DNA of 64,000 nucleotides, from positions 98,893 through 162,892 of the forward strand of contig NZ_ML058628.1 of NCBI RefSeq assembly GCF_003635165.1, in the 5' to 3' direction. Position numbers and translations under genes: made by a program. Of the stretch, positions 36,209 through 44,867 are shown in pieces (within the stretch, counting starts at the first letter, position 1; each line of letters opens with the position of its first letter). The notes under the pieces were generated by a model. It was not told the origin of the DNA, did not search any database, and saw only the letters and a list, made by a program, of their open reading frames with translations. The stretch comes from Burkholderia sp. Nafp2/4-1b. Lineage in GTDB: Bacteria; Pseudomonadota; Gammaproteobacteria; Burkholderiales; Burkholderiaceae.

Positions 36209-36570
36209 CGCGCCGGATCGATCGTCAACCGAGCACGGGCGGCACCTTGCCGCCCGTTGTTCGTTCTGCTCCGGCGCAGTCCGGCAGCACGGCACGTCGC
36301 TACTCCTGCCGCGGCCGGCCACCACAAAATTCGGTTCCCGATCGAATGCAGCCGTACGGATCATCCACGTAGCGGACGATCCATCCGCGATCCGCCGCAA
36401 GTCCTCCGTGTTGACAGCCGCGTATGCGCTGCACGATTCCGGTCGATCAGCGAGAATGTTCGAGCGTCCCGCGACAACGGCGAACGTGCTTTCTCCTGCG
36501 CCGTCCCGTCGCATTCATCTCGGCTGATCCAATCGTTCGATCCCCTCACCCGCAGATTACGGAGAGCAAC
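36209..36570. other. Intergenic region: argO terminator and aldo/keto reductase promoter
   Basis: No gene is supported. The left part holds the hairpin at 36235-36257. A TTGACA at 36411-36416 is a possible -35 element for the reductase. Confidence 0.4.
36235..36266 (+). terminator. Rho-independent terminator of argO
   Basis: A 10-bp perfect stem, ACGGGCGGCA with TGCCGCCCGT (36235-36244 and 36248-36257), has a 3-base loop and is followed by a T-rich tail (TGTTCGTTCT). Confidence 0.75.
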
Positions 36571-37518
36571 ATGGCACTACGCACCCTCGGCACGTCGGAC
36601 ATCCAGGTTTCCCCGCTCGCGTTCGGTGGCAACGTCTTCGGCTGGACCGTCGACGAGAACGCATCGTTTGCGCTGCTCGACGCGCTCGCCGACACCGGCA
36701 TCAACTTCATCGACACGGCCGACGTCTATTCGGCCTGGGTGCCCGGCAACAGCGGCGGCGAATCCGAAACGATCATCGGCAAGTGGCTCAAGCGTTCCGG
36801 CAAGCGCGACCAGGTCGTGATCGCGACCAAGGTCGGCCTGCTCGGCGCGCGCGCCGGCCTGACCAGGGACAACATCCTGAAGGCCGCCGACGATTCGCTG
36901 CGCCGGCTCCAAACCGACTACATCGACCTGTACTTCTCGCACCGCGATCTCGCCGACACGGCCCCGCTCGAAGAAACGCTCGCTGCGTACCAGACACTGA
37001 TCGACGCGGGCAAGGTGCGCATCATCGGCGCGTCAAACTACAGCGGCGCGCGCCTGCGCGAGGCCGCCGACATCAGCCAGCGCGATGGCCTGCCCGCGTA
37101 TCAGGTGATCCAGCCGGAATACAACCTGATCGACCGCGCGGAATACGAACGCGATCTCGAGCCGGTCGTGCGCGACCTGAAGCTCGGCGTCGTCAATTAC
37201 TACGCGCTCGCGAGCGGTTTCCTGTCGGGCAAGTATCGCAGCGAAGCCGACCTGAAGAAGAGCGTGCGCGGCGATCGCGTCGCCGGCTATCTCGACGCGC
37301 GTGGCCTGCGGATTCTCGCGGCCCTCGACGATGTGTCGGCGAAGCACGGCACGCAACCGGCCGCGATCGCGCTTGCGTGGCAGATCGCGCGGCCGACGAT
37401 CACCGCGCCGATCGCGAGCGCAACGTCGCTCGAACAGCTCGCGTCGCTCGGCGACGCGATCCGCGTACGCCTCGACGACGAAGACATCCGCAAGATCGAC
37501 ACGGCCAGCGCGGCCTGA
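36571..37518 (+). CDS. Aldo/keto reductase
   Basis: This 315-residue TIM-barrel reductase has the tetrad Asp and Tyr in DTADVYS, Lys in ATKVG and His in YFSHRD, and an NADPH-binding C-terminal loop. GGAGA lies seven bases upstream of the ATG. The substrate cannot be read from sequence. Confidence 0.9.
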   Translation: MALRTLGTSDIQVSPLAFGGNVFGWTVDENASFALLDALADTGINFIDTADVYSAWVPGNSGGESETIIGKWLKRSGKRDQVVIATKVGLLGARAGLTRDNILKAADDSLRRLQTDYIDLYFSHRDLADTAPLEETLAAYQTLIDAGKVRIIGASNYSGARLREAADISQRDGLPAYQVIQPEYNLIDRAEYERDLEPVVRDLKLGVVNYYALASGFLSGKYRSEADLKKSVRGDRVAGYLDARGLRILAALDDVSAKHGTQPAAIALAWQIARPTITAPIASATSLEQLASLGDAIRVRLDDEDIRKIDTASAA

Positions 37519-37533
37519 TGTCGTCCACGACGG

Positions 37534-37577
37534 GCCGGCGGATGGAGCCGCAATATCTTGCGGTTCAGGCCGCCGGC
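37534..37577. terminator. Two-tier hairpin between convergent genes
   Basis: An outer stem GCCGGCGG/CCGCCGGC (37534-37541 and 37570-37577) encloses an inner stem CCGCAA/TTGCGG (37548-37553 and 37558-37563) with a TATC loop. It lies between the aldo/keto reductase and the BON gene. Confidence 0.6.
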
Positions 37578-37709
37578 TCGCCGACGCATGTTAGATGCAT
37601 GCGCAACGAACGCCGAAGAGTCACGCCAGGGCCGGCTCGGCTGTGTCGATCCCATCCCACCGCGTTTGCCGGCGCTGCCGCGTGGCGATATGGGCGGCTG
37701 CGCGATCGA

Positions 37710-38081
37710 TCAGTGCGCTTCGTACACCGACAACTTGCTGGTCACCGCGTGCACGCCCGGGGCTTTCGCCGCGGCGTCCTGCGCGATCTGATCCTGCGAT
37801 TCCTCCATCACCATGCCGGCCAGAATGACCTTGCCGGTACGCGCCTGTCCAAAGACGCTGATCGTGCTGCCGTCGAGCCCCTTCGTTCTGGAGAGGACCT
37901 GCGAAACTTTCTTCGAGAAGGCCCGGTTTTCGGCCCGCTCCGCTTTCATTTGTGCCCGGATCTGTTCCTTGGTGAGGCTCGGTGCACCTGAAGCGGAGTC
38001 CTGAACATTCGATTGCGCGAACGCAGGCGAAGCGAACACAGCGACGGCGAGTGCGGCGAGCACGTGTGAGCGGAGCGACAT
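37710..38081 (-). CDS. Periplasmic BON-domain protein
   Basis: This 123-residue protein has a signal peptide (MSLRSHVLAALAVAVFASPAFAQ), a charged helix, and one BON domain in the C-terminal half (ISVFGQARTGKVILAGMV, then APGVHAVTSKLSV). BON proteins bind membrane lipids or cell-envelope surfaces and are often stress-induced. Confidence 0.82.
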   Translation of the reverse strand: MSLRSHVLAALAVAVFASPAFAQSNVQDSASGAPSLTKEQIRAQMKAERAENRAFSKKVSQVLSRTKGLDGSTISVFGQARTGKVILAGMVMEESQDQIAQDAAAKAPGVHAVTSKLSVYEAH

Positions 38082-38327
38082 AAATCACCTCATGACGTTG
38101 TAGTGGAATGAAGACATCGGCGCGGCGATTGCCCGCCGGTCGTCACCTCAAGCTTATTCCGGCGCTCGCGCGGGCTCCATCAAACCATCGTTACGGCCGT
38201 TCATACGGAGGACGCAGGGCGATATACCTTTGGATAGGGTCGTCGGCGACATCGTTTGACGCCCGGCGAGCAGCCGGCGTGCGCAAGACATCATCGAAAG
38301 CATCGCGGCGATGGCCCGGCGGGCGCA

Positions 38328-38660
38328 GGCGCGCACTATCCGCTCGGCACGGTCACGGCGAAGGCGCTTTTCACGACTTGCAACGCGTGGAACGGCGCGG
38401 GCGCGTGGTCGGCGGAAGCCGCCGCCGCGTGGCATCCGTCGCCGGTGTGGGTGATCGACGTGAGCTACACATCCATGAAGGGCAACGACACGTTCGACAA
38501 CGCGCACGCGCACCAGCTCCCGGCGGCCGTCCAGTTCTCGCTGTCGAAACGCACGATGGTGTATGTCGCGGCGGTGCATCAGCGCGCAATGGCCATAAAC
38601 GCCACCTTCAATGACGTCACGCCGTTGACTAGCCGCATCGCCACCCGAACACACACGCCA
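38328..38660 (+). pseudogene. Remnant of a Burkholderia-type outer-membrane porin
   Basis: About 98 codons read as the late beta-strands of a general porin: AHYPLGTVTAKALFTT, WVIDVSYTSMKGNDTFDNAH, LSKRTMVYVAAVHQR. There is no start, no N-terminal strands, and the terminal strand ending in Phe is lost after about 38621. The rest of 38082-38893 shows no other gene. This is a deletion relic. Confidence 0.65.
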
Positions 38661-38838
38661 CGAAGCCCGGCTGAACGTATGCCGGTCGACGGTTCGCACA
38701 AGAGCGGCCGCCTTGCGCGTTCGGCGCTGCGACGCTTATAGCGACTCCGCTGCGAATGCGTCGGCGGACGACTTTGTTCTGCAAACCAGCTGCCATTCGC
38801 GCCGCCTCCCAACCGCACTTCGGCCCCAATAATCCCTC

Positions 38839-38892
38839 TTGACACCCTATCTTTCGATATATATCTTTAGATATGTTTTACGATATATAGGA
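38839..38892 (+). promoter_or_regulatory. Promoter and palindromic operators of the PadR (NfeR-like) gene
   Basis: TTGACA at 38839-38844 is a good -35. Two inverted repeats follow, TATCTTTCGATA (38848-38859) and the perfect ATATCTTTAGATAT (38861-38874), then CGATATATA at 38881. They cover the expected -10 region, as expected for autorepression by the metal-sensing PadR protein. NfeR/YqjI operators I recall are similar TATAT-type repeats. Confidence 0.6.
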
Positions 38893-38893
38893 C

Positions 38894-39610
38894 ATGATCA
38901 TGCGACACAACCCCTCCCGCGGCCATGCCCGATGCGACGGTCATGGTGCGCATGCCGGCCCTGACTGGTTCGCCGGCCTCTGGCACGCAATCGGCCGCCA
39001 CCGGCGCGGCCACGATCCATTCGGCGGCGGCCCGTTCGGTGGCCGCGGCGGACGCGGCGGCTTTGGCGATTTCGGCGACGACGGCATGCCGCGCGGCCGC
39101 CAGTTCAGCTCCGACGACCTCCAGCTGCTGCTGCTCGCGCTGGTCGCCGAGCAGCCGAGCCACGGCTACGAACTGATCAAAGCGCTCGACACGCGCTCGA
39201 ACGGTTTCTACAGCCCGAGCCCCGGCATGGTGTATCCGGCGCTGACCTATCTCGAGGAAGTCGGTTTCGTCGCGTCGCAGGCGGAAGGCAACCGCAAGCG
39301 CTACGCGCTGACCGACGCCGGTCGCGCGCATCTCGATGCGCAACGCGAACGCGTCGATACGCTGTTCGCGCGCCTCACGCACCTCGCGCGCAAGATGGAA
39401 TTCATGCGTCGCGCGTTCGCCGGCGAATCGGCGGCCAGCGAAAACCAGGACGAAACTCAACCCGGCTGGCTGCCGGAGTTCGTCGAGGCTCGCCTCGCGC
39501 TGAAGCGGGCGCTGCTCCACAAGAGCGCCGCCAACGCGGACGAACAGCGGCGTATCGCGGCCATCATGCGCCGCGCGACGGCCGAAATCGAAGGCGGCAC
39601 CGGCGCGTAA
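38894..39610 (+). CDS. PadR-family metal-responsive repressor, NfeR/YqjI-like
   Basis: The 238-residue protein has a His/Gly-rich N-terminus (HGAHAGPDWF, HRRGHDPFGGG) followed by the PadR winged helix (LQLLLLALVAEQPSHGYELI, SPSPGMVYPALTYLEE) and a C-terminal helical dimer region. E. coli NfeR (YqjI) has the same plan: an N-terminal nickel-binding His-rich region on a PadR domain, and it represses the adjacent ferric reductase gene. The same reductase family lies 38 bases downstream here. Cysteines present in the E. coli tail are mostly missing. Confidence 0.8.
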   Translation: MIMRHNPSRGHARCDGHGAHAGPDWFAGLWHAIGRHRRGHDPFGGGPFGGRGGRGGFGDFGDDGMPRGRQFSSDDLQLLLLALVAEQPSHGYELIKALDTRSNGFYSPSPGMVYPALTYLEEVGFVASQAEGNRKRYALTDAGRAHLDAQRERVDTLFARLTHLARKMEFMRRAFAGESAASENQDETQPGWLPEFVEARLALKRALLHKSAANADEQRRIAAIMRRATAEIEGGTGA

Positions 39611-39648
39611 CCCGCGCCGCCCCGTCTACACCCAAGGAGAACGGATTG

Positions 39649-40470
39649 ATGCAGAACCCATCCGAACGCGCCGTTACCCGCGTGCGCCATACGCTCAAGT
39701 TCCGCCTGCTGCAGGTCGTGCGCGTGCACGCAGTCACACCGCACCTGCTGCGCGTCACCCTCGGCGGCCCGGACCTAGCCGATTTCGAATCGTCGTCGTT
39801 CGACGATCACGTGAAGGTGTTTTTCCCGGCGCCGGGCGCCGAACGGCCGGCGATGCCGACGCTCGGCGCGAACGGCCCCGAGTTTCCCGAAGGCGAACCG
39901 AAGCCGGTCGCGCGCGATTTCACGCCGCGCCGCTTTAACCGCGCCGCCTGCGAACTCGATCTGGAATTCGTGCTGAACCATCCCGGCCCTGCATCGCAGT
40001 GGGCGGCGCAGGCACGCGTCGGCCAATGGCTCGGTATCGGCGGCCCGCGCGGTTCGTTCGTGGTACCGATCGATTTCGACTGGCATCTGCTGATCGGCGA
40101 CGATACGGCGCTGCCGGCCGTTGCGCGGCGTCTCGAGCAATTGCCGACCGGTGCGCGCGCGGCCGTCGTGCTGGAAGTCGCGGATCGCACCGCGCAAATC
40201 GCGTTCGATACGCGTGCCGACGTGCATGAAGTCTGGCGCTTTCGCGCGGAAGGCGACGCCGCGGACGGCGACGTGCTGCTGAACGCGGTGCGCGAACTGC
40301 CGCTGCCGTCCTCCGGCGACGGCTACGTGTGGGCAGCGGGTGAAGCGCAGTCGATGCGCGCGGTGCGTCAGCACCTGACCGGCGAGCGCGGCGTCGACAA
40401 GTCGCGCATTCGCGCGGCGGCTTACTGGAAGCGCGGCGCGACGGCCGTGCATGAAACGCTGGAAGACTGA
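39649..40470 (+). CDS. Siderophore-interacting ferric reductase (NfeF/YqjH/ViuB-like)
   Basis: The product is 273 residues from MQNPSERAVTRVRH with AAGGAGA upstream. It is a flavin reductase of the SIP family: FAD-binding motif RDFTPRRFN (the RxYTxR type), GPRGSFVVP, and a C-terminal WAAGEAQSMRAVRQHL NADPH-binding stretch. It reduces ferric siderophores in the cytoplasm to release iron. It is in an operon with the NfeR-like repressor, which points to nickel-iron homeostasis. Confidence 0.87.
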   Translation: MQNPSERAVTRVRHTLKFRLLQVVRVHAVTPHLLRVTLGGPDLADFESSSFDDHVKVFFPAPGAERPAMPTLGANGPEFPEGEPKPVARDFTPRRFNRAACELDLEFVLNHPGPASQWAAQARVGQWLGIGGPRGSFVVPIDFDWHLLIGDDTALPAVARRLEQLPTGARAAVVLEVADRTAQIAFDTRADVHEVWRFRAEGDAADGDVLLNAVRELPLPSSGDGYVWAAGEAQSMRAVRQHLTGERGVDKSRIRAAAYWKRGATAVHETLED

Positions 40471-40586
40471 CGCGAACGCGCGCCCGCGCGGCGGGCTTGG
40501 CATCGGCGGGGCGGCTGGTATATATCTATGTCTGCGACGCCGCTGTCGGGCGACAGCCGCCGCAGCCCGCCGAGGAGCGCCCGGTC

Positions 40587-40811
40587 ATGACAAAAGAACG
40601 CCACGCTTCGCCTTTCCTTCGCAACCTGAAGATCGCCGGCTATTGCGGCCTGGCGGCCGTCGTGCTCGCGCTGTTCGTCGCGATGTGCGCGATCCTGAAG
40701 GAAAGTTCTCTCGAACGCGACGCCGCCCGGCACCCGGGCGAAACGCCTGAACTGCACGAAGCAGGCGGTGGCACGTCGGCATCGGCCGAATCGGCCAGGA
40801 CGCCCGGCTGA
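40587..40811 (+). CDS. Small single-span membrane protein
   Basis: This 74-residue protein has one hydrophobic segment (IAGYCGLAAVVLALFVAMCA, about residues 15-35) and a charged tail ending in Gly/Ser. GAGGAG lies nine bases upstream. No family is recognised. Its function is unknown. Confidence 0.5.
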   Translation: MTKERHASPFLRNLKIAGYCGLAAVVLALFVAMCAILKESSLERDAARHPGETPELHEAGGGTSASAESARTPG

Positions 40812-40850
40812 CGGCGTTCGGCCCGCACCGCTCGCGTGTCGCTGTCCCGC

Positions 40851-41432
40851 TTACGGCGCGCGCTCGCGCCCCATCATCACCGCGTGCACGACATCGCCGA
40901 TCCGCTCGAGCAATTCGACCACGCGCTGCCCATACAGATGCGCGGCCAGCGCCCCGGCCGTGCCGACCAGCACGCCGCCGACCATGTCGAACGGCCAGTG
41001 CACGCCCGCATACACGCGCCCCCATGCAATCGCGGCGGCCATCGTGATCATCACGTAGCCGGTCAGCCGCGTGGTGCCGGCGAACAGCATGCCGACCGCG
41101 AGACTCCACGCGAACGTCATGTGATCGCTCGGAAACGAGCTGTCGGGCGCATGCGGAATCAGTTGCGTGCCGACGCCGGCCATGAACGGCCGCGGCGAGA
41201 ACCAGAAATGCCCGATCACCTGCGCGAGCACGAGCGCCACGCAAGTGCCGACGCCGGCTTCGATCGCCTGGCGTCGAGTCGGGCGCTCGCCGAAGATCCA
41301 CGTCAGCAGCAGCATCACCGGCAATGCATAGACGAGCCAGTCGGCGGCGAAGATCGCGACGCGGGCCATGCCCGGATGCGGCGCAGTGCCGGCGTTGATG
41401 GCGGTAAACAGGGCGAGATTGAGGTTCTGCAT
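40851..41432 (-). CDS. PAP2-family phosphatase (undecaprenyl-diphosphatase-like)
   Basis: This 193-residue membrane protein has several hydrophobic segments and the acid phosphatase motifs FSPRPF, SFPSDHMT (catalytic His) and RVYAGVHWPFD (second His). The size and membrane layout fit BcrC-type undecaprenyl pyrophosphate phosphatases, which recycle the cell-wall lipid carrier. Another lipid phosphate is possible. Confidence 0.82.
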   Translation of the reverse strand: MQNLNLALFTAINAGTAPHPGMARVAIFAADWLVYALPVMLLLTWIFGERPTRRQAIEAGVGTCVALVLAQVIGHFWFSPRPFMAGVGTQLIPHAPDSSFPSDHMTFAWSLAVGMLFAGTTRLTGYVMITMAAAIAWGRVYAGVHWPFDMVGGVLVGTAGALAAHLYGQRVVELLERIGDVVHAVMMGRERAP

Positions 41433-41628
41433 GAATCCGGTTGCGTGGGACGTGATGATTGGACCGGGCGCGCCGGTCGGATGCGAACGATGCTAGTGCT
41501 CACTCGCTTAAGCGTTGCTTAATGCGCCGGGCGATCAATGATCGAAGCCCGTACGCCGCGCGCGAAGGCACTTAGAGCCCGCGCTGCAACACAAGTTCAC
41601 ACAATTGTCACACTCTCGCGCGAGTGTC

Positions 41629-41645
41629 TCCCGAAAAAGCTCACC
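41629..41645 (-). repeat. Remote RepA iteron 1a
   Basis: TCCCGAAAAAGCTCACC is the reverse complement of GGTGAGCTTTTTCGGGA, identical in its core to iteron 11 in the main array (58954). It is about 18.3 kb left of repA, in the opposite orientation to the array. Confidence 0.8.
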
Positions 41646-41650
41646 ACCCA

Positions 41651-41678
41651 TCCCGTAAAAGCTCACCTGTTTCACATC
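41651..41678 (-). repeat. Remote RepA iteron 1b with adjoining TGTTTCACATC
   Basis: TCCCGTAAAAGCTCACC (41651-41667) starts exactly 22 bases after copy 1a, the same spacing as the phased origin block. It is followed directly by TGTTTCACATC (41668-41678). A degenerate copy of the whole 28-bp unit occurs at 58332-58359. Confidence 0.75.
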
Positions 41679-41875
41679 GTGCCGTCATCGAGAGGCAAGA
41701 GCATTGGAGCGCCGGGCGCCATCCACGTCGTTTGTACCGATCGCCTCAACATTTAGGCGGCAAATAATTCGAAATCGGCAACAATTAATTCCATATGCGG
41801 CATCGCACAACGGCGGCCCACAGGCATACGATTACGACCACTCATCCACGAAGCGATCAACAACAAGGAGTCCGC

Positions 41876-42616
41876 ATGAAACCCAGCGATGTCCGATCGA
41901 AAGCGTTTGCGATGCCGTTGACCAGCCCCGCGTTTCCGATGGGCCCGTACCGTTTCGTCGATCGTGAGTTTCTGATCATTACGTATCGCACCGATCCGGA
42001 TCGTCTGCGCGAGATTGTCCCCGAGCCGCTGCAGATCACCGAGCCGCTCGTGCACTACGAATTCATTCGGATGGCCGATTCCACCGGCTTCGGCGATTAC
42101 ACCGAAAGCGGCCAGGTGATTCCCGTCGAATACAACGGCCAGGCCGGCGGCTATACGCTCGCGATGTATCTCGACGATCACCCGCCGATCGCCGGCGGCC
42201 GCGAGCTGTGGGGTTTCCCGAAGAAGCTCGCGTCGCCGACGCTGCACGTGAACACCGATCACCTCCTCGGCACGCTCGACTACGGCAAGGTGCGCGTCGC
42301 GACCGGCACGATGGGCTACAAGCACAAGGAACTCGACATCGACGAGCAGACGAAGCGCCTCGCCGGCCCGAACTTCCTGCTGAAGATCATTCCGCACGTC
42401 GACGGCACCGCACGCGTGTGCGAACTGGTGCGCTACTACATGCAGGACATCAAGATGAAGGGGGCGTGGACAGGCCCCGCGTCGCTCGAGCTGGCGCCGC
42501 ACGCGCTTGCGCCGGTGGCCGACCTGCCGGTGCTCGAGATCGTCGAAGCGCGCCATATCGTCGCCGATTTGACACTCGGCCTCGGCGAAGTCGTCTACGA
42601 TTACCTCGCTCAGTAA
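41876..42616 (+). CDS. adc: Acetoacetate decarboxylase
   Basis: The product has 246 residues from MKPSDVRSKAFAM (AAGGAG upstream). The active-site stretch ELWGFPKKLASP contains adjacent Lys116-Lys117, matching the Schiff-base lysine and its pKa-lowering neighbour in clostridial Adc. It converts acetoacetate to acetone and CO2. 3-hydroxybutyrate dehydrogenase follows 61 bases on, so the pair handles ketone bodies or polyhydroxybutyrate breakdown products. Confidence 0.92.
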   Translation: MKPSDVRSKAFAMPLTSPAFPMGPYRFVDREFLIITYRTDPDRLREIVPEPLQITEPLVHYEFIRMADSTGFGDYTESGQVIPVEYNGQAGGYTLAMYLDDHPPIAGGRELWGFPKKLASPTLHVNTDHLLGTLDYGKVRVATGTMGYKHKELDIDEQTKRLAGPNFLLKIIPHVDGTARVCELVRYYMQDIKMKGAWTGPASLELAPHALAPVADLPVLEIVEARHIVADLTLGLGEVVYDYLAQ

Positions 42617-42677
42617 CGTCGGTACCACGTCCGCAGTCCTTTCTCCCTGTCAATCCTTTCACCACGGGAAATTCGAA

Positions 42678-43463
42678 ATGAGCAACCTGAATGGCAAGAC
42701 CGCAGTCGTCACGGGCGCCGCAAGCGGCATCGGCAAGGAAATCGCACTGGAGCTCGCGAAGGCGGGCGCGGCGGTCGCGATCGCCGACCTGAACCAGGAC
42801 GGCGCGAATGCGGTTGCCGACGAGATCAACAAGGCCGGCGGCAAGGCGATCGGCGTCGCGATGGACGTGACCAATGAAGACGCCGTGAACAGCGGCATCG
42901 ACAAAGTGGCCGAGGCGTTCGGCTCGGTCGACATCCTCGTGTCGAACGCGGGCATCCAGATCGTCAACCCGATCGAGAACTATTCGTTCTCGGACTGGAA
43001 GAAGATGCAGGCGATCCACGTCGACGGCGCATTCCTGACGACCAAGGCCGCGCTCAAGCACATGTACAAGGACGATCGCGGCGGCGTCGTGATCTACATG
43101 GGTTCGGTGCACTCGCACGAAGCGTCGCCGCTGAAGTCGGCGTACGTGACGGCCAAGCACGGGCTGCTCGGGCTTGCGCGCGTGCTGGCGAAGGAAGGCG
43201 CGAAGCACAACGTGCGCTCGCACGTGGTGTGTCCGGGCTTCGTGCGCACGCCGCTGGTCGACAAGCAGATTCCGGAGCAGGCGAAGGAACTCGGCATCAG
43301 CGAAGAGGAAGTGATCAAGAAGGTGATGCTCGGCAACACGGTCGACGGCGTGTTCACGACGGTGCAGGACGTCGCGCAGACGGTGCTGTTCCTGTCGGCA
43401 TTCCCGAGCGCCGCGCTCACCGGCCAGTCGTTCGTCGTCAGCCACGGCTGGTTCATGCAGTAA
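42678..43463 (+). CDS. bdhA: 3-hydroxybutyrate dehydrogenase
   Basis: This 261-residue SDR has VTGAASGIGKEIALELAKAG (NAD site), LVSNAGIQIV, a catalytic Ser in MGSVHS and SAYVTAKHG (Tyr-x3-Lys). The C-terminal QSFVVSHGWFMQ is typical of D-3-hydroxybutyrate dehydrogenase, which interconverts 3-hydroxybutyrate and acetoacetate. It is between adc and a patatin gene on the same strand. Confidence 0.92.
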   Translation: MSNLNGKTAVVTGAASGIGKEIALELAKAGAAVAIADLNQDGANAVADEINKAGGKAIGVAMDVTNEDAVNSGIDKVAEAFGSVDILVSNAGIQIVNPIENYSFSDWKKMQAIHVDGAFLTTKAALKHMYKDDRGGVVIYMGSVHSHEASPLKSAYVTAKHGLLGLARVLAKEGAKHNVRSHVVCPGFVRTPLVDKQIPEQAKELGISEEEVIKKVMLGNTVDGVFTTVQDVAQTVLFLSAFPSAALTGQSFVVSHGWFMQ

Positions 43464-43589
43464 GGTCCTCGCCTCCTTGCTGACGGGAGGCGATTTCCGC
43501 ACCACTGCCCATTCTCGAGATGGCGCGCCGTCGATCGACGCCACGCCGTCCGTCACCGCCGTCCACGGCGGGATTTCTCGGAGCAACTG

Positions 43590-44807
43590 ATGAAACCGCA
43601 CGCGCGTACAGAAAAGCAGGCCGTCGATGCGGCGGACCTGCACCACGAAGCCGGCGCGCCGGCCGCTGCGCGGTCGCTGCCGTACGAAACGATCGCGCTC
43701 GTCCTGCAAGGCGGCGGCGCGCTCGGCGCGTATCAGGCCGGCGTGTTCGAAGGGCTGCATGAAGCAGGCATTCCGCTCGACTGGATCGCCGGCATCTCGA
43801 TCGGTGCGCTCAATACCGCGCTGATCGCCGGCAATGCGCCCGAGCATCGCGTCGAGCGGCTGCGTCAATTCTGGGAAACGATCTGCCAGCCGGCGTTCTT
43901 TCCCGCGATTCCGGCCGCGTTCGAATTCGCGCTGTTCAACAGCATCGATCAGATCCGCACGTTCTTCACCGCATCGCAGGCCGCAAGCGCGATGATGCAG
44001 GGCCAGCAGGGCTTCTTCTCGCCGCGCTTTCCGCCGCCGCTGCCCGGCGTGTCCGATCATCCGGAAAAGATCAGCTGGTACGACACGTCGGCGCTGCGCG
44101 CGACGCTGCTCAAGCTGTGCGATTTCGACCGGATCAACTCGGGCGAGACGCGCGTGTCGGTCGGCGCGGTCAACGTCGGCACCGGCAACTTCGTGTACTT
44201 CGACAACTCGCGCATTCGCCTCACGCCCGAGCATTTCATGGCGTCCGGCGCGCTGCCGCCCGCGTTCCCGCCGGTCGAGATCGACGGCGAGTACTACTGG
44301 GACGGCGGCGTCGTGTCGAACACACCGCTGATGGAAGTGCTGCGCGCCCGGCCGCGCCGCGACACCCTCGCGTTCCAGGTCGATCTGTGGAGCGCACGCG
44401 GGCCGCTGCCCCGCACGATGGCCGACGTCGCGGAACGCACGAAGGACGTGCAGTATTCGAGCCGCACGCGTTTCGTGACCGACACGCTGCAGCGCGAACA
44501 GCGCTACCGCAACGTGCTGCGCCACGTGCTCGACCAGGTGCCCGAAGAGCAGCGCAAGAACGACCCGTGGTGCGTCGAGGCTGAAGCGATGTCGAGCGGG
44601 AAGAAGTACAACATCCAGCACCTGATCTATCAGCAGAAGGCGTACGAGCACCACTACAAGGACTATCAGTTCGGTCTTTCGACGATGCGCGACCATTGGA
44701 GCGCGGGGCTCGACGACATCCGCAAGACGCTCGCAGTCAAGGACGGCCTCGCGCTGCCCGTCAACGACGCGGGCTTCGTCACGCACGACATTCACCGCCG
44801 CCGGTAA
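43590..44807 (+). CDS. Patatin-like phospholipase with C-terminal DUF3734-type domain
   Basis: This 405-residue protein has the patatin core VLQGGGALGAYQAGVFEGL (oxyanion hole), nucleophile Ser in GISIGA, and the dyad Asp in YWDGGVVSN. The C-terminal 130 residues (RTRFVTDTLQREQRYRNV, YNIQHLIYQQKAYEHHYKD) match the DUF3734 extension. It hydrolyses a lipid acyl ester. Its position after adc-bdhA suggests a role near polyhydroxybutyrate turnover, which is inference. Confidence 0.88.
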   Translation: MKPHARTEKQAVDAADLHHEAGAPAAARSLPYETIALVLQGGGALGAYQAGVFEGLHEAGIPLDWIAGISIGALNTALIAGNAPEHRVERLRQFWETICQPAFFPAIPAAFEFALFNSIDQIRTFFTASQAASAMMQGQQGFFSPRFPPPLPGVSDHPEKISWYDTSALRATLLKLCDFDRINSGETRVSVGAVNVGTGNFVYFDNSRIRLTPEHFMASGALPPAFPPVEIDGEYYWDGGVVSNTPLMEVLRARPRRDTLAFQVDLWSARGPLPRTMADVAERTKDVQYSSRTRFVTDTLQREQRYRNVLRHVLDQVPEEQRKNDPWCVEAEAMSSGKKYNIQHLIYQQKAYEHHYKDYQFGLSTMRDHWSAGLDDIRKTLAVKDGLALPVNDAGFVTHDIHRRR

Positions 44808-44817
44808 TGCCGTGTGC

Positions 44818-44860
44818 GACGGACCGGCGCGTCAGCCGTGCCGGTCCGTCCTCTTTTCCG
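44818..44860 (+). terminator. Rho-independent terminator of the adc-bdhA-patatin cluster
   Basis: A perfect 11-bp stem, GACGGACCGGC with GCCGGTCCGTC (44818-44828 and 44840-44850), is followed by CTCTTTTCC. Confidence 0.8.
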
Positions 44861-44867
44861 ATTAGAT

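Larger units (their letters stand above)
41433..41875. other. Intergenic region with a pair of remote RepA iterons
   Basis: No gene is supported. Apart from the iterons (listed) it holds an inverted repeat CTCGCGCGAG (41614-41623) just before them, and the adc promoter at the right. Confidence 0.5.
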
